From contig CALELI010000146.1 of assembly GCA_937902455.1 (NCBI GenBank), positions 1 through 10,284 of the forward strand: a stretch of DNA of 10,284 bases, read 5' to 3'. A program made the position numbers and the translations under genes. Below, piece by piece: positions 1 through 6,398 of this stretch. The stretch's first letter is position 1, and each line of letters opens with the position of its first letter. The notes under the pieces are model-generated. The model searched no databases, was not told where the DNA came from, and saw only the letters and a program-made list of their open reading frames with translations. The DNA comes from an uncultured Prevotellaceae bacterium (lineage in GTDB: Bacteria; Bacteroidota; Bacteroidia; Bacteroidales; Bacteroidaceae).

Positions 1-1
1 C

Positions 2-208
2 AAACTGAGCATCCCTAAATCAGTAACCTCAGCCACCTTATTTATATATGATATGACTGGCAAGCAAGTGAAGCAAACAGATATATCTGATAGAGGTAAC
101 ATTTCAATAGAAGTTACATCGGAAGGTCTTGTACCAGGCATGTACCTATATTCTCTCATAGCAGATGGAAAAGTTATCAGCACAAAAAGAATGATTCTGG
201 CAAACTAA
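2..208 (+). CDS. C-terminal end of a type IX-secreted protein (sorting domain)
   Basis: This is the 3' end of a gene that begins before the window; 68 codons and a TAA stop are visible. The translated tail carries the pattern of a T9SS type A sorting domain: a beta-strand (LFIYDMTGKQV), a middle segment (GNISIEVTSEGLVPGMYLYS) and a final strand ending in KRMILAN. In Bacteroidetes such domains direct export across the outer membrane by the Por/type IX system and are usually removed afterwards. The exact wording (GMYLYSLIADGK...TKRMIL) resembles, from memory, tails found on some Bacteroidales tail-fiber/S74-like proteins. The passenger domain lies outside the window, so its function cannot be told. 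The next gene begins 12 bases after the stop, which suggests co-transcription. Confidence 0.85.
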   Translation, partial: KLSIPKSVTSATLFIYDMTGKQVKQTDISDRGNISIEVTSEGLVPGMYLYSLIADGKVISTKRMILAN

Positions 209-220
209 TTTCAATAAACA

Positions 221-2443
221 ATGATTATGAAGAAAATATTGTTGTTCGTATTTGGTTGGATGGTTTCACTTGTCTTGTTCAGTCAGGAGACAAAGGTATA
301 TCCAATAAAGGTTTGCATGAGTGACTTCCGTCTTATTTCTTCAAATAAATTTACAAGAATTAAATCAGATGGTAAAAACGTATCATACAGAAAGGACGAA
401 TCACTTCCCGAGTTACCATATATAAGCTTGAAATACTTGTTACCATCTAATGCTAATGTAGAGTCAGTTACAATTACAAACGAAGGAAAGCAATTGTTGG
501 GTAAGTATATCTTACCGAGTAATCCTACCTCAACAAATAATATTGAAAATAGTGTGGAGGAGATGAATGTAGGGTATGACACGTCAAAAACTTATTCTAT
601 GTCAGAAAATGCTGAATATCGTCAATTTTCTATTGATGGCTATCAGGTATTGTACATGTCTTTTTGTCCTTTTGAATACAATGCCCAGAGTGGTGAATTG
701 TACTTCAAGACATGTCTTTCTCTCAAATGTACGATGACACCTAATCAAAGGTGTAATAGTGTCATCGGTCACAACATGAGGAATATAGTTGGCAACATCA
801 TAGAAAACGGAGATGAGATGGATTTGCTGTATTCATCCGCAAACACGTATCTGCCAACTAACTATCTAATAATCACGGTGGACTCTTTGAAATCCTCGTT
901 TGAGCCATTATTAGAGACAAAAAGTTATAAAGGGATGAATCCGCTCATCATAACCAAAGAAGATATTTTGCATGACTACAGCAATGTCGACTCAGATCTT
1001 ACAGAGAAGATAAAATTATGCATTCGAGATTATTATCTAACAAATAACATAGGTTATGTTCTTTTAGGTGGAGATTGTAATATCATACCAACAAGAATGT
1101 GCTATTGTGTGCCAGATGGCTATAATGTTCAATCATATTATGTTCCTACAGACTGGTATTATGCATGCCTTGACGGAAATATTACCTGGGACGACAATCG
1201 AAACGGGCTTTATGGCGATTTCGGTGATAATATTGATTACGGTGCCGATGTGTTTGTGTCTAGAATTCCAGTAACGAGTGTGCGTGACGTTAAAAATTAT
1301 GTTGCAAAAAGGATATCGTACGAACTTGCAAATCTTTATCATGGCGATTCGTATAAAAATATACTATTTGCCGGAAGAAGGATAGGCCACCTTCCCATAT
1401 CAGATATATCTGATACACATTATTGGGGACAGCTAATGATTGATAATATTAACCAACTATTTAATGCAAATATAACGTACGTCTATGATACTGGCTCAAA
1501 TATTGGTGACACTCTGTTTTCTGCCGAAAGCTTACAACGACAATTCAACAAAGAATTTGCTATTATCAATATTGACACACATGGAGATGCGTGCAGGTGG
1601 TGTACAGGTGAAGATTACTATGGAACTGATATTTATTACACAACAGATAGTGTAATGAACATAACCAGTCAAGGCAATACAGTTGTTTTTTCCTCATCAT
1701 GTCATTCTAACGATTTCACACAGAATGACTGTTTGGGAAAAAGATTTATTCTTGGTACAAATACGTTATTATATTGTGGTGAAACCAGAGAAGGCCTCAC
1801 ATTGAGACGACCTTATTTGAATGGTTCTTTGCTTTTTGATCAGATGGTTTATGATGAATTCTTTTCAGGTAATCACAATATTGGAGAGTGTATTTATCAA
1901 ATTAAGTTAGATAACATATATACAGGCGAATCCACAGAAGAAGAAAACAGATGGATATTGTATTCTAAAAATATATTAGGAGATCCCGAACTGAACCTAT
2001 ATTTGGAATCACCAGACAGACTGATAGTGGATGCTTCTTTGGATTCTGAAAACATAACAATAAGAACTAATGAGGAATTTTGTACATTTACTCAAAATAA
2101 TAACATTGGCCACCAATATGAGACATTTTATGATTGTAATGAATTAAGCAGCGCAATTCTAAATAATGATAATATTCAATTTGGAGTGTATAAAGCAGGA
2201 TGGATACCATTCATGTCAAATAGGGATTTCTGCCATAATCTGAATATTGCAAACTATACTGACAATAATTTGACAGCAAAAGCAGAGCATTTGATTATTG
2301 GCATTGATGAAAATGGGACAAGAGGGAATGTCATAATTAACTCTGGTAGGAAACTACAACTCGAAGTAAGCAAAGACATGATAATTATGGGCGATTTCAC
2401 TTGTGAACTTGGTGGAACATTATCCATAACTCCCAAACAGTAG
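221..2443 (+). CDS. Secreted gingipain-family (C25) cysteine peptidase
   Basis: Predicted exported cysteine endopeptidase of MEROPS family C25. Residues 1-22 form a signal peptide (KK, then a hydrophobic run ending LVLFSQ). About 25-200 resemble a C25 propeptide (SLPELPYISLKYLLP). The catalytic domain runs from about 213 to 595: LLGGDCNIIPTR (281-292), DWYYACLDG (311-319), VSRIPV (346-351), the putative catalytic His454 in IDTHGD, the putative nucleophile Cys494 in SSSCHSNDF, and GDPEL at 587-591. The His-Cys order and spacing fit gingipains. About 600-690 looks like the Ig-like domain after gingipain catalytic domains (YKAGWIPF, 657-664). The last 40 residues resemble a 3-coathanger-stack C-terminal domain rather than a type A sorting domain. 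At 740 aa it is shorter than PorU, the C25 sortase of the T9SS, so a secreted protease is more likely. Arg/Lys specificity cannot be read from the sequence. ATG 221 or ATG 227 could be the start; neither has a Shine-Dalgarno. The gene is strikingly AT-rich. Confidence 0.88.
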   Translation: MIMKKILLFVFGWMVSLVLFSQETKVYPIKVCMSDFRLISSNKFTRIKSDGKNVSYRKDESLPELPYISLKYLLPSNANVESVTITNEGKQLLGKYILPSNPTSTNNIENSVEEMNVGYDTSKTYSMSENAEYRQFSIDGYQVLYMSFCPFEYNAQSGELYFKTCLSLKCTMTPNQRCNSVIGHNMRNIVGNIIENGDEMDLLYSSANTYLPTNYLIITVDSLKSSFEPLLETKSYKGMNPLIITKEDILHDYSNVDSDLTEKIKLCIRDYYLTNNIGYVLLGGDCNIIPTRMCYCVPDGYNVQSYYVPTDWYYACLDGNITWDDNRNGLYGDFGDNIDYGADVFVSRIPVTSVRDVKNYVAKRISYELANLYHGDSYKNILFAGRRIGHLPISDISDTHYWGQLMIDNINQLFNANITYVYDTGSNIGDTLFSAESLQRQFNKEFAIINIDTHGDACRWCTGEDYYGTDIYYTTDSVMNITSQGNTVVFSSSCHSNDFTQNDCLGKRFILGTNTLLYCGETREGLTLRRPYLNGSLLFDQMVYDEFFSGNHNIGECIYQIKLDNIYTGESTEEENRWILYSKNILGDPELNLYLESPDRLIVDASLDSENITIRTNEEFCTFTQNNNIGHQYETFYDCNELSSAILNNDNIQFGVYKAGWIPFMSNRDFCHNLNIANYTDNNLTAKAEHLIIGIDENGTRGNVIINSGRKLQLEVSKDMIIMGDFTCELGGTLSITPKQ

Positions 2444-2525
2444 TTTTTATGAAATGATTCAAACATTTATATTCTAAATTTATAATAAATTTTATGAACA
2501 ACACAGTTTTCAAAATTACAGCATT

Positions 2526-4160
2526 ATGAAACATTTATTACTATTAACGACGGCAGTGCTCATCTCAATGGGATGCCATGCAGAGACCATCACTGGCAAA
2601 TGCTACGAGGGTGGCGTGAACTGGCAGTATGATACTGAAACAGGTACGCTGACCTTTACTCCGGATGAAATCGAATATTGGCAAAGTGCCTTTATTCCTG
2701 CATACTATTATCTGGCAAAAGGTGAAGCACGAGAAATTCTCATGACAACCAATGGTGATTGTAGCGAAAGACCTGACCACTTACCTGAATGGTATGACTT
2801 CAAGGACGACATCAAGTGTGTGGTAATTGCCGACAATATTAGAAACATAGGCAGATGTGCATTCAAACTGTGCAGCAACTTAGAGTCAGTGCATCTACCA
2901 GCGTATCTTCACTCCATTGCATCGGCGGCATTCTATGGATGTGGTAATCTGGAGGAAGTACACACGCGTACATTGAGTATTGATTCTCCAGATGTTTATA
3001 TCAAGCCGAAATATCAAGATGATACGAATTTATCGTTTTATGGTATTGACCTTTCACAGGTTAAACTGATGGTGGCAAAGGATATGAAAACAAGACTTTC
3101 CGGTGATGCGTTCTATAGCAAGTTCGGCAGCATAGTTGAGGAAGATGTTGATGCAATAGGAACGAAGGAGGAAGTGTTGAAATATCATCCCTCGTTCGAA
3201 TGGAACAAGAATGTGCCAGCGAAATGTTTTGAAATGCCGATTCTCGTAATCCCTACAACAGTGGCTTACCGTAATTTTTGCACAAGACATAGTATAAATG
3301 CAGAGAGTCTGGTTGCAAAATCTGCCATATCATATGGGTGGACATTGTTCCTTAAAGGAATCGATGCAGGAAGACTCGTTCAGGACGAAGATTGCCGATA
3401 TGACTGCATGGACGGGGAGATATATCTTGTTGACGAGATACCCGAAGATTTCTGGGAATATTATACATCCCAGCCGATAGAGATTGACCTGACCAATCCG
3501 AACAATGATAGCAACAAAGGAAATGGCTTGTTCACAAGGAACATCATAGAGAATTCACTCCAGTACATCACTTGTGACAGCAGATGGAATGTGCCTGACA
3601 ACAAATATATAATAGTCGCTCCGAAGAATGAAGGCTTGAATCCGTCCGTTGGATATGATATAGGAACCCTGTTGCCAGGAATTAAGCATGAGGTGACAGT
3701 CGTCATGGCACCAAATACTGAAGATGTTGAAGACCAGCGTCCAAACTACATCAGGATATTTACATACAACACCCAGAATACAGATGATGCCTGCTGTGAG
3801 TGGGATTTGAACAGCAAGAACCAGATACTCGTTCCCGAAAGCGGGGAAAAGCAGTTCACTACAGATCCAAATGCCTGTTATAAAGCAGTATTCACGGTGG
3901 AACCTAAAGAACTGGTACAGCGTTATTTAATATTGATTGAATCAAATGTCTCATCAAAGTCTGTAGACCGATATGATCGTACACTCCGCATTGCGAGCAT
4001 CACAGTGAAGCATGTATACGACAGTAATGAGACTGGTATTGACTGCGATTGCGAATTACGAAATCCGAATGATGGCGTGATGTACAACCTCTCCGGGCAG
4101 ATGGTTAGCAATGACTACAAAGGTATCGTGATAATCAACGGCAAAAAAATGTTGAAGTGA
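2526..4160 (+). CDS. Secreted BspA-like leucine-rich-repeat protein
   Basis: Predicted exported 544-aa surface or secreted protein. Residues 1-19 form a signal peptide ending in CHA before ETITG; the Cys at 17 is not in a good lipobox, so ordinary signal peptidase I cleavage is favoured. The mature N-terminus (GVNWQYDTETGTLTF, about 30-44) matches the opening segment common in BspA-like proteins. Two LRR_5-type repeats follow at about 98-146 (NIRNIGRCAFKLCSNLESVHL and IASAAFYGCGNLEEV). Residues 150-500 match no family I recognise; the later part is beta-strand-like with several Cys. The end (MYNLSGQMVSNDYKGIVIINGKKMLK region, 518-544) is the short C-terminal tail frequent on Prevotella secreted proteins and may act as a sorting signal. 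BspA relatives often bind host or matrix proteins, but nothing here shows a ligand. It lies 82 bases after the C25 gene with no clear promoter between them; protease and adhesin-like protein may be co-expressed. Base composition is intermediate between its neighbours. Confidence 0.8.
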   Translation: MKHLLLLTTAVLISMGCHAETITGKCYEGGVNWQYDTETGTLTFTPDEIEYWQSAFIPAYYYLAKGEAREILMTTNGDCSERPDHLPEWYDFKDDIKCVVIADNIRNIGRCAFKLCSNLESVHLPAYLHSIASAAFYGCGNLEEVHTRTLSIDSPDVYIKPKYQDDTNLSFYGIDLSQVKLMVAKDMKTRLSGDAFYSKFGSIVEEDVDAIGTKEEVLKYHPSFEWNKNVPAKCFEMPILVIPTTVAYRNFCTRHSINAESLVAKSAISYGWTLFLKGIDAGRLVQDEDCRYDCMDGEIYLVDEIPEDFWEYYTSQPIEIDLTNPNNDSNKGNGLFTRNIIENSLQYITCDSRWNVPDNKYIIVAPKNEGLNPSVGYDIGTLLPGIKHEVTVVMAPNTEDVEDQRPNYIRIFTYNTQNTDDACCEWDLNSKNQILVPESGEKQFTTDPNACYKAVFTVEPKELVQRYLILIESNVSSKSVDRYDRTLRIASITVKHVYDSNETGIDCDCELRNPNDGVMYNLSGQMVSNDYKGIVIINGKKMLK

Positions 4161-4304
4161 TGATAGATGTTGAATCTCGGGGGCTTCACCCAGCGAAAAG
4201 GCTTAAAGAAACTCCGGGAACGCCAAAATGTGAATTCTATGTGAACTTTTTCAGCACCGATTCCTTGCTTGTTACGAAATAACCTACTACCTTTTTTTAA
4301 TTTT

Positions 4305-4399
4305 GGGACGACTTTTATCCTTCACAATCTTCACTGTATAGTCAAACTGATGTTTCTCAGCTGGTTAGGGTGAAGATTATGAAGGATAAAAGTCGTTCC
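4305..4399. repeat. 30-bp near-perfect inverted repeat with 35-nt loop, possible terminator
   Basis: The left arm 4305-4334 (begins GGGACGACTTTTATCC) and the right arm 4370-4399 (ends GGATAAAAGTCGTTCC) are reverse complements at 28 of 30 positions. In a + strand transcript one of the two differences is a G-U wobble and the other a C-A mismatch. The 35-base loop contains a smaller CTGA/TCAG stem. A T-rich run (TTTTTGTTTTTTT) follows the right arm, so it could terminate transcription of the BspA-like gene, whose stop is 144 bases upstream. The arms are much longer than in typical intrinsic terminators, so a small non-autonomous mobile element or a structured RNA is also possible. Confidence 0.75.
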
Positions 4400-4440
4400 A
4401 TTTTTGTTTTTTTCGGTTGTTGTACCGCAGATGATGCCGA

Positions 4441-4701
4441 CCTCTACTACTGACGTTCGCATCTGGTACTATTGAGTCGGGCATCTACCATTACTGAGCC
4501 TGATAGAAATCATTACTGAATCGGGCAGAAAATATTATTGGGACGAGGGCCAAATGTTACTGAGTCAAACGCCGAAAAACGCCTCGTTTTGCCCCGAGAC
4601 TCAGTAATATTTTTGGTACGGCTCAGTAATATTCCGTGTCCGGCTCAGTAATATTCCGTGTCCGGCTCAGTGACATTCCGAGGGCGGCTCAGTAGCATCC
4701 T
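4441..4701. repeat. Opposed array of 22-bp repeats (six right-facing, five left-facing)
   Basis: The core TACTGAG or a one- to two-base variant recurs at exact 22-base intervals, starting at 4448, 4470, 4492, 4514, 4536 and 4558. The reverse complement, core CTCAGTA, recurs at exact 22-base intervals with TCAGTA at 4601, 4623, 4645, 4667 and 4689. The two halves face each other across a 19-base centre (4573-4591) that itself holds the hairpin AAAACG-CCT-CGTTTT. The best-conserved units read AATATTACTGAGCCGG; 4623-4644 and 4645-4666 are almost identical. The whole block is thus a large imperfect palindrome of about 260 bases. There are no variable spacers and no cas genes, so it is not a CRISPR. 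Function is unknown. A two-turn helical period would suit a protein binding one DNA face, and the palindrome would suit a long RNA hairpin. Confidence 0.85.
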
Positions 4702-4825
4702 GACTATGCGTGCGGTCTGGTTGGGACGCACGGCTGATGGGGTATGAGGGGACGAGATTGCCGCGATTGTTACATGAGCGTAATTTTATATTACATAAAT
4801 ATGCGCGCGTATCATATTTTTTTAT

Positions 4826-4833
4826 TATCTTTG
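4826..4833 (+). promoter_or_regulatory. Bacteroidetes -7 promoter box for the xylan operon
   Basis: TATCTTTG matches the Bacteroidetes -7 consensus TAnnTTTG. It lies in an AT-rich stretch 92 bases before the transporter start, at the head of the operon. No clear TTTG -33 box is seen about 20 bases upstream, which hints at an activator-dependent promoter. Transcription would start near 4838-4840. Just upstream, ATATT-ACATA-AATAT (4788-4802) is a small inverted repeat that could be an operator, though AT-richness makes chance likely. Confidence 0.6.
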
Positions 4834-4881
4834 CAGATGAAAATTGCAATTAATAATTTATAAACTTAAATCGTGTATCTG

Positions 4882-4910
4882 GTTTTTGCCGGGTATGTGG
4901 TTACAAAAAC
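4882..4910 (+). promoter_or_regulatory. Inverted repeat in the transporter 5' leader
   Basis: GTTTTTG (4882-4888) and CAAAAAC (4904-4910) are perfect reverse complements around a 15-base loop, ending 15 bases before the transporter ATG. In RNA the stem is weak. It may be a leader hairpin influencing translation or an operator, or simply chance in AT-rich sequence. It does not resemble a riboswitch class I know. Confidence 0.3.
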
Positions 4911-4925
4911 AAAACTTCAAAACAA

Positions 4926-6365
4926 ATGGCAGAATTAGCACAAGTAACTTCGACTGGCTCAGCACAGGAGACTAAGGGCTTTTACAAACTGAGTTGGCTG
5001 CAGAGAATCGGTTTCGGTAGTGGAGACCTCGCACAGAACTTAATTTTCCAGACGGTAGCAACATTCCTGATGATCTACCTCTGTACGGTACTGAAGATCA
5101 GTCCTGTATTCGTCAGTGGGCTTATACTCGCAGTCAGACTCTTCGACTGTATATGGAGCCCTATCGTAGGACGCTACATCGACAACCATAATCCGAAACT
5201 GGGTAAGTACCGCTCTTACCTGCTCTATGGTGGTATTCCTCTCACAATAGCAGCTTGCTGCCTGATGCTCCCTGTGGCTGCCGAATGGTCGATGACCATG
5301 AAGATCATCTATGCAACGGTGAGCTACACTGTGCTCAGCATGATTTACTCGGTAGTAAACATCCCTTACGGCTCTATCATGGCCAGCATGACCCGTGACA
5401 ACAACGAGGTGCTTATCCTCACTTCCACACGAATGGTCTGCGCAAACATCGGTCAGATAGTAGTACAGGCTGGATTCCCTATCGGTCTTGCCATCGTTGC
5501 CAACCAGACTATTGACTGGAAGCAGGCTTCATTCATGGCTATCGGTACTATTCCTGCCTTCATCATCCTGCCGCTGCTTCCGGTACTGAAGAACCTGCTG
5601 GGAAAGAAGGGACTCTACTATGTGCTTCTCTCCATCGGATTCATCGGATTCGTGGTGCTGTACGCTGTCGGCAAGTTCTTCAATGTGGAGGACTGCAACA
5701 CTATCGTGCAGATTGCAAAGGTCATGACTGGTGTGGGTCTGCTCGTGGGTTCACTGATGTGGGCTCTTGTTCCTGAGGTCATCACCGAGGCTGAATACCG
5801 CACAGGAAACCGTCCTGCCGCTACTGTCAACGCCCTTGCCGGTGTTGCCTTCAAGGCTGGTTTCTCGATTGCAGGATGGATCACTCCGCTGGTAATGGGA
5901 TGGCTGGGCTTCAACCTTGCCGACGAGGTGTCTGCACTGCCTGGCGGTCCTGACGCATGGTTCACCGTAATCTGTGTGTTCGCTCTCGCTGGATTCGTAC
6001 TGCTGACCCTGTGCTTCCTTGGCTGTAAGGAGAATATCGTCACTACTCCTGAAAAGCCTGCAAGCTACGGCGAGATGTTCAGGGAGTTCAAGGCTAACAA
6101 GTGTCTGCAGCTGATGCTCTGGATCTTCGTGGTAGTATTCCTGGCTTCCTTCATTGCAGCACCTGTAAACGCATACTACACAAAGCTGGCTGACTACTCA
6201 GAGACTGTAAAGGAAGCTATCCTCTGGTTCACTACCATCATTCCGGCTCTTCTCCTCATCGTAGTGGGATGCCTCATCTACAAGTATCCTCTCACTGACC
6301 AGAGACTCGACGAGATGAACAGAGAGATACTGAGCAGAGGTGAAAGTTTAGAGTGTAGAGTTTAG
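4926..6365 (+). CDS. GPH-family (MelB-like) sugar:cation symporter, probable xylo-oligosaccharide importer
   Basis: Inner-membrane transporter of the glycoside-pentoside-hexuronide family, 479 aa, with about 12 hydrophobic segments. Family signatures are visible: GFGSGDLAQNL (29-39), RLFDCIWSPIVGRYID (71-86), KLGKYRSY (91-98) and NIPYGSIMASMTRDNNE (145-161). As first gene of an operon with GH10, GH43, xylB and xylA, it probably imports xylose or short xylo-oligosaccharides; with a cytoplasmic GH43 next to it, oligosaccharides are the better guess. It recalls the symporters of Prevotella xylanase clusters (xynD type), but the substrate is inferred from context alone. By eye, the second acidic residue of the MelB cation site (D..ND) is Ser78 here, while Asp74 is kept. 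The final residues ESLECRV are encoded by a 7-bp repeat tract and are not typical of the family, so the ancestral end was probably near ILSRGE. The ATG is preceded by an A-rich leader without a Shine-Dalgarno. Confidence 0.9.
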   Translation: MAELAQVTSTGSAQETKGFYKLSWLQRIGFGSGDLAQNLIFQTVATFLMIYLCTVLKISPVFVSGLILAVRLFDCIWSPIVGRYIDNHNPKLGKYRSYLLYGGIPLTIAACCLMLPVAAEWSMTMKIIYATVSYTVLSMIYSVVNIPYGSIMASMTRDNNEVLILTSTRMVCANIGQIVVQAGFPIGLAIVANQTIDWKQASFMAIGTIPAFIILPLLPVLKNLLGKKGLYYVLLSIGFIGFVVLYAVGKFFNVEDCNTIVQIAKVMTGVGLLVGSLMWALVPEVITEAEYRTGNRPAATVNALAGVAFKAGFSIAGWITPLVMGWLGFNLADEVSALPGGPDAWFTVICVFALAGFVLLTLCFLGCKENIVTTPEKPASYGEMFREFKANKCLQLMLWIFVVVFLASFIAAPVNAYYTKLADYSETVKEAILWFTTIIPALLLIVVGCLIYKYPLTDQRLDEMNREILSRGESLECRV

Positions 6366-6398
6366 TGTTTAGTGTATAGAGTCAGTTAACAGTTAACA
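6346..6398 (+). repeat. 7-bp repeat tract at the transporter-GH10 junction
   Basis: Five consecutive heptamers GTTTAGA, GTGTAGA, GTTTAGT, GTTTAGT and GTATAGA run from 6346 to 6380. After GTC come two copies of AGTTAAC (6384-6397), ending one base before the GH10 start codon. The tract supplies the last codons and the TAG stop (6363-6365) of the transporter and fills the whole junction. A related 7-bp tract lies at 8583-8617 before xylB. Confidence 0.8.

Larger units (their letters stand above)
4161..4925. other. 765-base structured intergenic region without a convincing gene
   Basis: No reading frame here has a recognisable product. In order it holds about 145 bases with no structure I can defend, a 30-bp inverted repeat (4305-4399) followed by a T-rich tract, an opposed 22-bp repeat array (4441-4701), an unremarkable stretch (4702-4780), and an AT-rich promoter and leader segment for the xylan operon. 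The 22-bp period is not a multiple of three and the units carry stops in several frames, which argues against coding. The octamer TTGGGACG occurs at 4303, 4539 and 4721. Confidence 0.7.

Noticed and set aside
2526..2585. Lipoprotein signal on the BspA-like protein
   Set aside because: The Cys follows ISMG, a weak lipobox, whereas CHA before ETITG gives a good signal peptidase I site.
4161..4304. tRNA or other known RNA gene after the BspA-like gene
   Set aside because: No cloverleaf or conserved RNA motif could be traced; only weak G/C-rich pairings near 4198-4240.
4441..4701. CRISPR array
   Set aside because: The 22-base units are contiguous without unique spacers, half are inverted relative to the others, and there are no cas genes in the window.
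4667..4849. Sixty-codon minus-strand frame in the intergenic gap
   Set aside because: It runs through part of the 22-bp array and the promoter, with a composition like random translation and no homology I recognise.
4837..4863. Nine-codon upstream reading frame (MKIAINNL and stop) in the transporter leader
   Set aside because: Its ATG coincides with the expected transcription start, it is very short and in AT-rich sequence; nothing marks it as translated.
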